Shown here: piece after piece, positions 1 to 9,947 of the stretch
How the letters are laid out: the number at the start of each line of letters is the position of its first letter
How positions within the stretch are numbered: position 1 is the first letter of the stretch
Assembly: GCA_024235675.1 (NCBI GenBank)
Contig: JACKLZ010000002.1
Coordinates: 62,001 to 126,000, forward strand
Source: Zoogloeaceae bacterium
GTDB taxonomy: Bacteria; Pseudomonadota; Gammaproteobacteria; Burkholderiales; Rhodocyclaceae
Reading direction: 5' to 3'
Length of the DNA: 64,000 nucleotides
Made by a program: the position numbers and the translations under genes
Notes under the pieces: model-generated
Told to the model about the DNA's origin: nothing
The model's database searches: none
What the model saw: the letters and a program-made list of their open reading frames with translations, nothing else

Positions 1-267
1 AAAGAAATCGATGCGATTGGTATCCGAGAGGCGGTGCACCACGCCGACCAGGTCCAGATCGGCCGCGGCCAGACGCACATCCAGCTCCTCCGCCATCTCA
101 CGGATCGCGGCCATGCGAATCGACTCGCCCGGCTCCACATGGCCACCCGGCAAGCTGAACAGCCCGTCAAAAAAGCCCGTATTGGCACGGCGCATCAGCA
201 GCACGGCGCCTGCGCGCGGCAAGATCACATGCACCCCGGTGGGGATACCCGCGACCGCTGCGGTCAT
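1..267 (-). CDS. Nudix hydrolase, 3' end outside window
   Basis: The first 89 codons of a Nudix pyrophosphohydrolase are visible; the C-terminus lies beyond the left edge. The Nudix box is clear at about residues 41-63: GGHVEPGES, then REMAEEL, which supplies the glutamates that bind divalent metal. The upstream strand carries the usual RRANTGFFDG motif. Such enzymes hydrolyse nucleoside diphosphates linked to another group; the substrate cannot be told from this fragment. The start codon overlaps the dut stop in an ATGA arrangement, so it is probably translationally coupled to dut and belongs to the coaBC-dut transcript. A role in cleaning the nucleotide pool beside dUTPase is plausible but inferred. 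Confidence 0.88.
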   Translation of the reverse strand, partial: MTAAVAGIPTGVHVILPRAGAVLLMRRANTGFFDGLFSLPGGHVEPGESIRMAAIREMAEELDVRLAAADLDLVGVVHRLSDTNRIDFF

Positions 268-713
268 TTTGAGCCCGTGCTGCCGAAGCCGCCTGCACCG
301 CGCGTCGACGCATCGAACTGATCCACGACATTGAAGCTCGCCTGCACCACAGGCACGACCACCAGTTGCGCGATTCGCTCCATCGGCTCGATCTTGAATG
401 CCACCTTGCCGCGGTTCCAGGCCGACACAAAGATCTGGCCCTGGTAGTCCGAATCGATCAACCCGACGAGGTTGCCCAGCACGATGCCGTGCTTGTGGCC
501 CAGCCCGGAGCGCGGCAGGATCATCGCCGCCAGGCCCGGATCATCGAGATGAATCGCCATGCCGGTCGGCACCAGCACCGTGTCGCCGGGCAAGAGGTTC
601 AGCGGCGCATCAATACAGGCGCGCAGGTCCAGCCCGGCCGCCCCCGGCGTGGCGTAGGCCGGCGGATGGGTCTTGAGTCGCTCGTCGAGCAAGATGACAT
701 CGATCGGGTGCAT
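264..713 (-). CDS. dut: Deoxyuridine 5'-triphosphate nucleotidohydrolase (dUTPase)
   Basis: The enzyme hydrolyses dUTP to dUMP and pyrophosphate, keeping uracil out of DNA and feeding dTMP synthesis; it acts as a cytosolic trimer. All five family motifs are present in order in 149 residues: PGAAGLDLRA, PRSGLG, GLIDSDYQG, ERIAQLVVVPV and the glycine-rich C-terminal RGAGGFGSTG that closes over the substrate. Length is normal for the family. A GAGGAAG ribosome-binding site sits 5 bases before the ATG. It lies 18 bp after coaBC and overlaps the Nudix gene by 4 bp; the coaBC-dut order is common in proteobacteria. Confidence 0.97.
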   Translation of the reverse strand: MHPIDVILLDERLKTHPPAYATPGAAGLDLRACIDAPLNLLPGDTVLVPTGMAIHLDDPGLAAMILPRSGLGHKHGIVLGNLVGLIDSDYQGQIFVSAWNRGKVAFKIEPMERIAQLVVVPVVQASFNVVDQFDASTRGAGGFGSTGSK

Positions 714-731
714 AGAACTTCCTCGGTAAAT

Positions 732-1931
732 TCAGTGTGCCGCCAGCAGGTCAGCCAGATGCTTGACGATGCTGCGGGCTAGATTGTCCTTGGCTGCGCG
801 CGGCACCGGGTGGCGGCCCGCCTCGTCGTAGATCACCACTTGGTTGTCGTCCTGACCGAGCCCGTCCTGCACCAGATTGCCCACCACCATCGGCAGCCGC
901 TTGTTGCGCCGCTTGCCCTCGGCATAGGTATCCAGATCGCGGCTCTCGGCAGCAAAGCCGACGCAGAACGGCGGGTTTGGTCGCGCGGCGACCTCGGCCA
1001 GAATATCGGGGTTGGGCGTCAGCGCGATGCTCATGGCATCGCCGGACTTCTTGATCTTGTGCTCAGCCGGCGTTGCAGGCCGATAGTCCGCCACAGCGGC
1101 GACACCAATGAACACGTCGGCATCGTCGATGCTCGCCGCCACCGCATCACGCATCGCCAGCGCCGACTGCACGCCGACCCGCGTCACGCCATACGGCACC
1201 GGCAAGGCCACCGGCCCGCTCACCAGCACCACCTCGGCACCCGCCTGGGCGCAAGCGCGCGCCAACGCATAGCCCATCTTGCCGGAGCTGCTGTTCGTAA
1301 TGCCGCGCACCGGGTCAATCGCCTCAAAGGTCGGGCCGGCAGTCAGCACCACTTTGCGCCCCGCCAGTCGCTTCGCTTCAAAATGGCTGATCACCGCTTC
1401 ACACAGCACCTCGGGCTCGAGCATGCGACCCAGCCCGGTCTCACCGCAGGCCTGTTCGCCCTCATCCGGGCCCAGCACCACCACGCCATCGTCGAGCAAC
1501 TGTCTGGCGTTGCGCTGTGTGGCCGGGTGCTGCCACATCTGGCGATTCATCGCCGGCGCCACCATCAGATCGCAATCCCGCGCCAGACACAGCGTGGTCA
1601 GCAGATCGTCGCAGCGACCCTGCGCCAGGCGAGCCATAAAGTCTGCCGTCGCGGGTGCCACGATGATGCCGTCGGCGTCGCGCGTCAGATCAATATGCGC
1701 CATGTTGTTACCCATGCGCGGATCCCACAGGTCCGTCCACACCGGGTGCCCGCTGAGCGCCTGGAAGGTCACCGGCGTCACAAAATGCGCCCCGCCCTCG
1801 CTGAGCACCACGTGCACGCTGGCGCCCGCCTTGACCATCAAGCGCGTCAACTCCGCCGCCTTATAGGCCGCCACGCCCCCGGTCACGCCGAGAATAATTT
1901 TCCTGCCCTTCAGTTCGATCATGACATTCAC
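732..1931 (-). CDS. coaBC: Bifunctional phosphopantothenoylcysteine decarboxylase / phosphopantothenate-cysteine ligase
   Basis: Two steps of coenzyme A synthesis: CoaB joins 4'-phosphopantothenate to cysteine using CTP, and CoaC decarboxylates the product with FMN. The N-terminal flavoprotein domain shows LGVTGGVAAYKAAEL and the substrate-clamp signature APAMNRQMWQ. The CoaB half begins near residue 190 with LTAGPTFEAIDPVRGITN followed by SSSGKMG. The 399-residue length fits the fused family. A second ATG three codons downstream (position 1922) gives a start closer to E. coli CoaBC; neither has an obvious Shine-Dalgarno sequence. It is divergent from radC with only 43 bp between them, and heads the coaBC-dut-Nudix operon. 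Confidence 0.96.
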   Translation of the reverse strand: MNVMIELKGRKIILGVTGGVAAYKAAELTRLMVKAGASVHVVLSEGGAHFVTPVTFQALSGHPVWTDLWDPRMGNNMAHIDLTRDADGIIVAPATADFMARLAQGRCDDLLTTLCLARDCDLMVAPAMNRQMWQHPATQRNARQLLDDGVVVLGPDEGEQACGETGLGRMLEPEVLCEAVISHFEAKRLAGRKVVLTAGPTFEAIDPVRGITNSSSGKMGYALARACAQAGAEVVLVSGPVALPVPYGVTRVGVQSALAMRDAVAASIDDADVFIGVAAVADYRPATPAEHKIKKSGDAMSIALTPNPDILAEVAARPNPPFCVGFAAESRDLDTYAEGKRRNKRLPMVVGNLVQDGLGQDDNQVVIYDEAGRHPVPRAAKDNLARSIVKHLADLLAAH

Positions 1932-1974
1932 ATATACTGAGCGCTGATTTCAGCCTGACCGAGGATTGTACTGC

Positions 1975-2649
1975 ATGGCCATCACCGATTGGCCCGCCGG
2001 CGAGCGCCCGCGGGAAAAGCTCATCGAGCGCGGCCCGTCCGCCCTCTCGGACGCCGAGCTCCTGGCAATTTTCTTGCGCGTCGGCGTACGCGGCAAAAGC
2101 GCAGTCGACCTTGCACGCGACCTGATCACCCATTTCGGCACACTCTCGGGGTTGTGCCACGCCACGCGCGATGCCTTTGCCGCTTTCCCCGGCATGGGCC
2201 TGGCCAAATATGCCCAGCTTCAGGCGATCATGGAAATCGCCCGGCGCGCGCTGGCCGAAGACATGGTCGAAGGTGACATCCTGGGCGCACCGGATTCCGT
2301 CAAGCGCTGGCTGCGTCTCCACCTCGGCGCCCTGCCCCATGAAGTTTTCATGGTTTTGCTGCTCGACGCACAGAACCGACTCATCCTTTCCGAGACACTT
2401 TTCCGCGGCACACTCACACAAACGAGCGTATATCCGCGAGAAGTCGTAAAATTCGCGCTGACGCACAATGCTGCAGCGGTGATCCTGGCTCACAACCACC
2501 CCTCCGGCAATGCAATCCCTAGCGCCGCAGACCAATCCCTGACACGGGATTTGCGCAGCGCGCTGGCATTGATCGACGTCCGTGTGCTCGATCATTTTGT
2601 CGTCACACAAGCACAGATCACGTCGTTTGCTGAAAGCGGACTGCTTTAG
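1975..2649 (+). CDS. radC: RadC family protein (JAB1/MPN, JAMM motif)
   Basis: A RadC/YicR-type protein of 224 residues. An N-terminal helix-hairpin-helix-like part (FPGMGLAKYAQL) precedes the MPN domain, which carries the metal-binding JAMM signature: an upstream Glu, then HNHPSGNAIPSAAD near residues 170-183. Family members were named for DNA repair, but that role is disputed; a metal-dependent peptidase fold is what the sequence shows. The ATG at 1975 is preferred over the TTG at 1966 because GAGGA ends 9 bases before it. It is divergent from coaBC, an arrangement widely conserved in beta- and gammaproteobacteria next to rpmB-rpmG. Confidence 0.93.
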   Translation: MAITDWPAGERPREKLIERGPSALSDAELLAIFLRVGVRGKSAVDLARDLITHFGTLSGLCHATRDAFAAFPGMGLAKYAQLQAIMEIARRALAEDMVEGDILGAPDSVKRWLRLHLGALPHEVFMVLLLDAQNRLILSETLFRGTLTQTSVYPREVVKFALTHNAAAVILAHNHPSGNAIPSAADQSLTRDLRSALALIDVRVLDHFVVTQAQITSFAESGLL

Positions 2650-2673
2650 TTTTCTCTTTTTGAAAACAAGTCC

Positions 2674-2704
2674 TTGAACTCTCAGCCCTGAGTGTTGTAC
2701 ACTC
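2674..2704 (+). promoter_or_regulatory. Likely sigma70 promoter of rpmB-rpmG
   Basis: TTGAAC at 2674-2679 and TACACT at 2698-2703 are separated by 18 bp, a fair sigma70 pair 40 bp before rpmB. A perfect inverted repeat, GAGTGT-TGT-ACACTC (2690-2704), covers the -10 element. Whether the repeat binds a regulator or is chance is unknown. Confidence 0.5.
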
Positions 2705-2742
2705 GGCGGCTTTTCGAAATCCGATTTCCCTGGAGCACAACC

Positions 2743-2979
2743 ATGGCTCGCGTTTGCCAAGTGACCGGTAAGGCACCGATGGTGGGTAACAATGTTTCCC
2801 ACGCCCAAAACAAGTCCAAGCGTCGCTTTCTGCCGAACTTGCAGTACCGCAAGTTCTGGAGCGAAGCTGAAAACCGCTGGATTCGCATGCGCGTCTCGAG
2901 CGCCGGCCTGCGCACCATCGACAAGAAAGGCGTCGATGTGGTCGTGGCCGATCTGCGCGCCGCTGGCGCAAAAATCTAA
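2743..2979 (+). CDS. rpmB: 50S ribosomal protein L28
   Basis: A 78-residue protein of the large ribosomal subunit, beginning MARVCQVTGKAP and containing the L28 core GNNVSHAQNKSKRRF. Length matches proteobacterial L28. The ATG is preceded by TGGAG at a normal distance. It forms an operon with rpmG, which starts 25 bp downstream, as in most proteobacteria. Confidence 0.98.
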   Translation: MARVCQVTGKAPMVGNNVSHAQNKSKRRFLPNLQYRKFWSEAENRWIRMRVSSAGLRTIDKKGVDVVVADLRAAGAKI

Positions 2980-3004
2980 CCCCCCTCACTAGACGGAGAC
3001 TGAC

Positions 3005-3172
3005 ATGGCCAAAGGCGGTCGCGAAAAAATCAAGCTCGAGTCCAGTGCGGGCACGGGACACTTTTACACCACCAACAAGAACAAGCGCACGATGCCTGAG
3101 AAGCTGGAATTGAAGAAATTCGATCCGGTGGTTCGCAAGCACGTGATGTACAAGGAAACCAAGCTGAAGTAA
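3005..3172 (+). CDS. rpmG: 50S ribosomal protein L33
   Basis: A 55-residue protein starting MAKGGREKIKLESS and ending in KETKLK, with the family core FYTTNKNKRTMPEKLELKKFDP. It lacks the zinc-binding cysteine pairs found in some L33 paralogues, so it is the C-minus form, which does not depend on zinc. The spacer before it contains GGAG. It is the last gene of the rpmB-rpmG operon and is followed 40 bp later by an intrinsic terminator. Confidence 0.97.
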   Translation: MAKGGREKIKLESSAGTGHFYTTNKNKRTMPEKLELKKFDPVVRKHVMYKETKLK

Positions 3173-3211
3173 TTGCCTCAGCTGCCGGGTTCGCCCAGCC
3201 GGTTTCGATCG

Positions 3212-3243
3212 AAGGCCCGCTCCAAGCGGGCCTTTGCTTTTGC
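3212..3243 (+). terminator. Rho-independent terminator of rpmB-rpmG
   Basis: The stem AAGGCCCGCT / AGCGGGCCTT with a short loop (about 3212-3235) is followed by a T-rich run. It sits 40 bp after rpmG and ends the ribosomal protein operon. Confidence 0.85.
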
Positions 3244-3317
3244 CGCCCCACCCCTATCAACAGGCGCAGCAACAAGATAAAACATCACGCCGCCCTGGCA
3301 ACCGGGAAAGGCAGGCG

Positions 3318-3348
3318 AAAAAAAAGCTGCCCGAAGGCAGCTTTTTCT
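3318..3348 (-). terminator. Rho-independent terminator of the cold-shock gene
   Basis: AGCTGCC-CGAA-GGCAGCT has A and T runs on both flanks. It lies 22 bp past the cold-shock gene stop on the minus strand. Because both flanks carry the needed run, it could also stop rightward transcription from rpmG. Confidence 0.85.
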
Positions 3349-3370
3349 AACGCATTCTGCCTAAGCAGAA

Positions 3371-3574
3371 TTAGCCACGCTGGATGTTCGAGGCTTGTTT
3401 GCCCTTCGGACCCTGCGTCACTTCGAAAGTGACTTTGTCACCTTCTTTGAGCGATTTAAAACCGTTCATGTTGATGGCGGAGAAGTGCGCGAACAGATCT
3501 TCGCTGCCGTCATCAGGAGTAATAAAACCAAAACCTTTGGCGTCGTTGAACCACTTAACAGTACCAGTTGCCAT
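3371..3574 (-). CDS. Cold-shock protein, CspA family
   Basis: A 67-residue single-domain OB-fold RNA/DNA chaperone. Both nucleic-acid-binding motifs are intact: RNP1-like KGFGFITPD and RNP2-like DLFAHFSAI. The start MATGTVKWFND is canonical. It is monocistronic, with a terminator just downstream and an unusually long, AT-rich upstream region (over 360 bp to clpS). Long 5' leaders are characteristic of cold-inducible csp mRNAs, so thermal control at the RNA level is plausible. Several paralogues usually exist per genome, so the exact csp letter cannot be assigned. Confidence 0.96.
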   Translation of the reverse strand: MATGTVKWFNDAKGFGFITPDDGSEDLFAHFSAINMNGFKSLKEGDKVTFEVTQGPKGKQASNIQRG

Positions 3575-3911
3575 GTTGCCTATTTCCTCGCGATTACATC
3601 AATGATACGCCCGAGAATCGAGCCGATCCCTCTGGTCAATCGAAGGGTCGGTGTTCTGAAACCGCCAATCGACGCGAAAGGTACGCTTCAGCTTTTACCG
3701 GCATAGGCTTTTGCCGTCAAGGACTTCCTGCGGACATTTTTTGCGCATCACAGCATTATCAACACAAGCGCCCGTCAGGATCGACTATAAATTCAGCTTA
3801 CATGTTGTTTTATATGAAGTTATTTTGAGTTTTAGCGAAATTCGCGATGCAGCAAAAAAAGTGCGCTTTTTTTGCCACAAAACATACTTCACGGCCCGGC
3901 ATCACGCCGGC
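3575..3911. other. Intergenic region between csp and clpS
   Basis: About 340 bp without a supported gene. The segment 3780-3860 is strongly AT-rich compared with the surroundings and probably carries the csp promoter and long 5' leader on the minus strand. No confident -35/-10 pair could be assigned for csp. Confidence 0.5.
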
Positions 3912-3939
3912 TTGCCATCCCACAACGCTCCATTAGAAT
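3912..3939 (+). promoter_or_regulatory. Promoter of clpS-clpA
   Basis: TTGCCA (3912-3917) and TAGAAT (3934-3939) are 16 bp apart. Transcription would start at about 3946-3947, which is the A of the preferred clpS ATG. This predicts a leaderless mRNA and excludes the ATG at 3938 as the start, because that codon lies in the -10 box. Confidence 0.55.
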
Positions 3940-3946
3940 GGCTCTC

Positions 3947-4255
3947 ATGGCAGTCAAGAAACAAGACGATTCTTTGCTGGAGGCGGAAAAGACGCGAGTC
4001 GGTCCGCCACGCATGTACAAAGTACTTTTGCTGAACGACGACTTCACGCCCATGGACTTTGTCGTCAGTGTGCTGCAACGTTTTTTTGCGCTAGACCGCG
4101 AACGCGCGACTCGTGTCATGCTCCAAGTTCATACGGAAGGGCGTGGCGTATGCGGGACGTTTCCGAAGGACATCGCCGCAACGAAGGTTGAGCAAGTCAT
4201 CGCTCATGCCCGGCAACACCAACATCCGTTGGCCTGTGTGATGGAGGAGAACTGA
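3947..4255 (+). CDS. clpS: ATP-dependent Clp protease adaptor ClpS
   Basis: ClpS delivers N-end-rule substrates to ClpAP. The 102-residue protein has an N-terminal extension, then the core MYKVLLLNDDFTPMDFVV with the acidic residues that line the N-degron pocket, and the C-terminal segment QHPLACVME. The ATG at 3947 is chosen over 3938 because 3938 overlaps a good -10 hexamer; no Shine-Dalgarno precedes either. It ends 2 bp before clpA, so the two are clearly cotranscribed. Confidence 0.96.
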   Translation: MAVKKQDDSLLEAEKTRVGPPRMYKVLLLNDDFTPMDFVVSVLQRFFALDRERATRVMLQVHTEGRGVCGTFPKDIAATKVEQVIAHARQHQHPLACVMEEN

Positions 4256-4257
4256 GA

Positions 4258-6534
<2,277 letters not shown>

Positions 6535-6553
6535 ACCCGTGTCACACGGCATC

Positions 6554-6581
6554 GGGCGGCTCGCTGAGCCGCCCTTTTTTT
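6554..6581 (+). terminator. Rho-independent terminator of clpS-clpA
   Basis: A 9-bp GC stem, GGGCGGCTC-GCT-GAGCCGCCC, is followed directly by at least six T residues, 20 bp after the clpA stop. Confidence 0.93.
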
Positions 6582-6632
6582 GGCTGCGATTGCTAAACTG
6601 CCGGCCACTTCACTCGCCGAGGAGATGCCACC

Positions 6633-7112
6633 ATGAGTTTTCAGAATGCCGATCTGTGCGATCAGTTTGACGCCGAAGTCCGCGTTGTCGCGCCAATGTT
6701 CCGCAGCTTTGGCGGCACGCCCGCCTTCTCGGGCCCGATCACCACACTGAAGGTCTTCGAAGACAACAGCCTGGTCCGCAGCGCGCTCGAGAGCGCCGGC
6801 AACGGTCGGGTGCTGCTTATCGATGGCGGCGGCTCGATGCGATGTGCCATGGTCGGCGACCAGCTCGCCGTGCTGGCCGTCAACAACGGTTGGGCTGGCA
6901 TTGTGGTTTACGGCTGTATTCGCGACGCGAAAGCGATCTCGAACATGCCCGTGGGCGTCTTCGCACTGGGGACGCATCCGCGCAAGAGTGTCAAAAAGGG
7001 CGTTGGCGATGTGGACATTCCCGTCACCTTCGGCGGCGTCACCTTCACACCGGGCGACATGCTGTATGCGGACGAAGACGGCGTACTCGTCTCCGGCCGC
7101 GCACTGACCTGA
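6633..7112 (+). CDS. rraA: RraA family protein (ribonuclease E regulator / HMG-aldolase-like)
   Basis: A 159-residue member of the RraA family, which covers the RNase E inhibitor RraA and 4-hydroxy-4-methyl-2-oxoglutarate aldolases. Visible family motifs are the glycine-rich LLIDGGGSMRCAMVGDQLA and GIVVYGCIRDAKAI, the latter carrying the Arg-Asp pair used by the aldolases. Its length and N-terminus (DLCDQFDAEVRVV) match annotated short RraA proteins. GAGGAG precedes the ATG. It stands alone between two terminator-like hairpins. Which of the two activities it has cannot be decided from sequence alone. A second, longer family member lies at 46112. Confidence 0.9.
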   Translation: MSFQNADLCDQFDAEVRVVAPMFRSFGGTPAFSGPITTLKVFEDNSLVRSALESAGNGRVLLIDGGGSMRCAMVGDQLAVLAVNNGWAGIVVYGCIRDAKAISNMPVGVFALGTHPRKSVKKGVGDVDIPVTFGGVTFTPGDMLYADEDGVLVSGRALT

Positions 7113-7119
7113 ACGGCAT

Positions 7120-7140
7120 CACCTGCCCCAGTGGCAGGTG
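7120..7140 (+). terminator. Hairpin after the RraA gene
   Basis: CACCTGCC-CCAGT-GGCAGGTG, a perfect 8-bp stem, starts 8 bp after the RraA stop. There is no immediate T run, so termination would be weak or need Rho. Confidence 0.45.
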
Positions 7141-7188
7141 CGATAGCACCAAAATTTGTTTCATAAAGCTGAAATGCTTTTCGTACTA

Positions 7189-7284
7189 TGAAAAACAAAC
7201 CATAAGCAATTGAAAAACAATGAAAATGTTTTTCTTATATCTTATATAAGACATATTGCTGCTCTGCAAAAAGACGCCTATAAT
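7189..7284 (+). promoter_or_regulatory. aceA control region: repeats, palindrome and promoter
   Basis: TTGCTG (7256-7261) and TATAAT (7279-7284) with 17-bp spacing form a near-consensus sigma70 promoter about 118 bp before aceA. Upstream are two identical direct repeats TGAAAAACAA (7189-7198 and 7211-7220), 22 bp apart centre to centre, and a perfect palindrome CTTATATAAG (7241-7250) just before the -35 box. The repeat phasing suggests a regulator binding one face of the helix. The whole 7140-7290 segment is AT-rich. The regulator is not identified. Confidence 0.6.
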
Positions 7285-7401
7285 TTTCTCACTGCCAGAG
7301 ACTCTGTTTCGTTGACACCACGTCCGACGCAAAGCACTGCGAGATAGCAATCCCATTGACAGGCTCCCTCCCTGTTTTCATCGCAACACAAGGAAACCAT
7401 C

Positions 7402-8715
7402 ATGTCCCAATCCCGTGAACAGCAAATCGCCGCCCTGAAAAAAGACTGGGCAGAAAACCCCCGCTGGAAGAGCGTCACGCGCGGTTACAGCGCTGAAGAC
7501 GTGGTGCGCCTGCGCGGTAGCCTGCAGCCCGAATACACGCTGGCTCAGCGTGGTGCCGAGAAGCTGTGGGACAAGGTCAACGGCGGCGCCAAGAAAGGTT
7601 ACGTAAATGCCTTCGGTGCCATCACCGCCGGCCAGGCCATGCAGCAGGCCAAAGCAGGTCTGGAAGCCGTGTATCTGTCCGGCTGGCAGGTCGCCGCCGA
7701 CGGCAACACCTCCGAGACCATGTACCCGGACCAGTCGCTGTACGCCTACGACTCCGTGCCGACCATGGTTCGCCGCATCAACAACACCTTCAAGCGCGCT
7801 GACGAAATTCAGTGGTCGCGTGACATCAATCCGGGTGACAAGGACTTCATCGACTACTTCCTGCCGATCGTCGCTGACGCGGAAGCCGGTTTCGGTGGCG
7901 TGCTGAACGCCTTCGAACTGATGAAGAACATGATCGCTGCCGGTGCCGCCGGTGTTCACTTCGAAGACCAACTCGCTGCCGTGAAGAAGTGCGGCCACAT
8001 GGGTGGCAAGGTGCTGGTGCCGACCCGCGAAGCCGTCGAGAAGCTGACCGCAGCCCGTTTCGCCGCCGACGTCATGAACGTGCCGACCTTGATCCTGGCC
8101 CGTACCGACGCTGAAGCCGCCAACCTGATCACCAGCGACTACGACGCCAACGACAAGCCCTTCCTCACCGGCGAGCGCACTCAGGAAGGCTTCTACCGCG
8201 TCAAGAACGGTCTGGAGCAAGCCATCAGCCGCGGCGTCGCTTACGCCCCGTACGCCGACCTCGTGTGGTGCGAAACCGGCACGCCGGACCTGGGCTTTGC
8301 CCGCGAGTTCGCACAGGCCGTGCAAGCCGCCTGCCCGGGCAAGCTGCTGTCCTACAACTGCTCGCCGTCCTTCAACTGGAAGAAGAACCTGGACGACGCA
8401 ACCATCGCCAAGTTCCAGGACGAGCTCGCTGCGATGGGCTACAAGTACCAGTTCATCACACTGGCCGGCATCCACATCAACTGGTACAACACCTTCCAGT
8501 TCGCCCACGCCTACGCACAGGGCGAAGGCATGAAGCATTACACCGAGATGGTGCAGGAGCAGGAATTCGCCGCGCGCGACAAGGGCTACACCTTCGTGTC
8601 GCACCAGCAGGAAGTCGGCGCCGGCTACTTCGACGATGTCACCACCGTGATCCAGGGCGGCACGTCCAGCGTCAAGGCGCTGACCGGCTCGACCGAAGAA
8701 GAGCAGTTCCACTAA
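7402..8715 (+). CDS. aceA: Isocitrate lyase
   Basis: Cleaves isocitrate to succinate and glyoxylate, the first step of the glyoxylate bypass needed for growth on acetate, fatty acids and aromatics broken down to acetyl-CoA. The catalytic loop KKCGHMGGKVL lies near residues 194-204; ARTDAEAA and SYNCSPSFNW are further family signatures. At 437 residues it is the usual proteobacterial size. AAGGA precedes the ATG. It is monocistronic with a long regulated leader and a strong terminator; malate synthase is not in this window. Confidence 0.98.
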   Translation: MSQSREQQIAALKKDWAENPRWKSVTRGYSAEDVVRLRGSLQPEYTLAQRGAEKLWDKVNGGAKKGYVNAFGAITAGQAMQQAKAGLEAVYLSGWQVAADGNTSETMYPDQSLYAYDSVPTMVRRINNTFKRADEIQWSRDINPGDKDFIDYFLPIVADAEAGFGGVLNAFELMKNMIAAGAAGVHFEDQLAAVKKCGHMGGKVLVPTREAVEKLTAARFAADVMNVPTLILARTDAEAANLITSDYDANDKPFLTGERTQEGFYRVKNGLEQAISRGVAYAPYADLVWCETGTPDLGFAREFAQAVQAACPGKLLSYNCSPSFNWKKNLDDATIAKFQDELAAMGYKYQFITLAGIHINWYNTFQFAHAYAQGEGMKHYTEMVQEQEFAARDKGYTFVSHQQEVGAGYFDDVTTVIQGGTSSVKALTGSTEEEQFH

Positions 8716-8765
8716 GCTGTTCGTGCTTGCTCCGGGCTGAAAGGCTCGGTGCATCACGCAAAAAG

Positions 8766-8797
8766 GGCCGTTCGCATTGCGAACGGCCCTTTTTTTG
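8766..8797. terminator. Bidirectional terminator between aceA and the diguanylate cyclase
   Basis: An 11-12-bp stem, GGGCCGTTCGC-ATT-GCGAACGGCCC, is flanked by A's on the left and a T run on the right. It can serve both the rightward aceA and the leftward GGDEF gene. Confidence 0.92.
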
Positions 8798-8810
8798 TCG
8801 ACGTGCCCCG

Positions 8811-9818
8811 TCAGGCCTTACCTGCCGTCGGATCGGCGGCCACTTCGACGCGATTCCGCCCCAAGGTTTTGGCGGCATACAAGGCCTGATCGGCCGCCAG
8901 CAGCAAGACATTCGGGGCCAACTTCGAGGCGTCTGCGCTCACCGCCCCCACGCTCACCGTGACATGTTCGGCAGCCGACGAGTCCGTGTGCGGAATATTC
9001 AAGGCCGAAATCGCGGCGCGTATGCGCTCGGCGACGACACGGGCGCCGATTGCGTTGGTTCCGGGCAGTACCACCGCGAACTCTTCGCCGCCGTAGCGCG
9101 CAGCCAGATCACCGGTACGTGCGGCCACGCCGGCGAGCACCGACCCCACGCTGCGCAGACAGGCATCTCCCTGAGGGTGTCCATAGGTATCGTTGTAGGT
9201 CTTGAAGTGATCGACATCGATCATGATCACCGACAACATCTGGCCGGCGCGCTGGCAGCGTCGCCACTCCGCCTCCAGCCCCTCGTCGAAGGCGCGACGA
9301 TTGGCCAGACCGGTCAGCGCATCCTGCGAGGCCAGGCGCTCAAGCTGAAGCTGAGCCTCTTTCTGCACGGTCATGTCGCGCAGCGTCTCCACCACGGCGA
9401 CCAGGTGACCCGCTTCGTCGTAGATCGGTCCGGCGTCAACCGCAAGGTAGAGCCGGGTGCCCACGCGCGGCATGCGACACCAGTTCTCGACATGGAAGCC
9501 CAGCTGACTGCTTGAATCGTTGTCGTAGGCAGCGTAGAAGCCTTCGATCTCGGCGACCCGTCCTTGCGCGATCAAGTCGGCCAGGCACGGTCGAGGCTCA
9601 TCGTAGAACGCAAAGACATGGTCAGTCGTTCCGAGCACCTCACTCGCCGGCACCCCCGTCAGCCGTTCGCATGCGCGGTTCCAGATCAACACCTTTCCCT
9701 CGGCGTCGAGCACAAAGGTGGGCACCACCAAGTGCTGCATCAGAGCAATCGCGAAACTCTGATCTCCCCCCGACGCATCGACTGCGGCCGGGCGAGGCGT
9801 ACGCCGCGTCATCATCAT
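8811..9818 (-). CDS. PAS domain-containing diguanylate cyclase
   Basis: A predicted cytosolic enzyme making cyclic di-GMP from two GTP. Of 335 residues, about 20-150 form a PAS/PAC sensor (LMQHLVVPTFVLDAEGK to VVETLRDMTVQKE) and 165-330 a GGDEF domain. The active-site motif reads RYGGEEF, so it should be catalytic, and RTGD lies five residues upstream as the RxxD inhibitory site. No membrane segments are seen. The start is the first of three adjacent ATGs, with GGAGAC before it. It is divergent from the solute-binding protein gene at 9948 and shares a 129-bp intergenic region with it. Confidence 0.93.
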   Translation of the reverse strand: MMMTRRTPRPAAVDASGGDQSFAIALMQHLVVPTFVLDAEGKVLIWNRACERLTGVPASEVLGTTDHVFAFYDEPRPCLADLIAQGRVAEIEGFYAAYDNDSSSQLGFHVENWCRMPRVGTRLYLAVDAGPIYDEAGHLVAVVETLRDMTVQKEAQLQLERLASQDALTGLANRRAFDEGLEAEWRRCQRAGQMLSVIMIDVDHFKTYNDTYGHPQGDACLRSVGSVLAGVAARTGDLAARYGGEEFAVVLPGTNAIGARVVAERIRAAISALNIPHTDSSAAEHVTVSVGAVSADASKLAPNVLLLAADQALYAAKTLGRNRVEVAADPTAGKA

Positions 9819-9947
9819 CGTGTCTCCACATCTAATCGTGCATTTGTGCTTATCGGCACTGGCCGTCAAACATTGAACCCAATGGAACGTCGCGCCCGCG
9901 TGCCGACTTGGACTACCATGCCAATGAATGAATCGAGTGGATCCTGC

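Noticed and set aside
6633..7112. RraA gene near clpA as part of the catabolic RraA cluster
   Set aside because: It is 40 kb away, shorter and of the RNase E-regulator type, with its own flanking hairpins.
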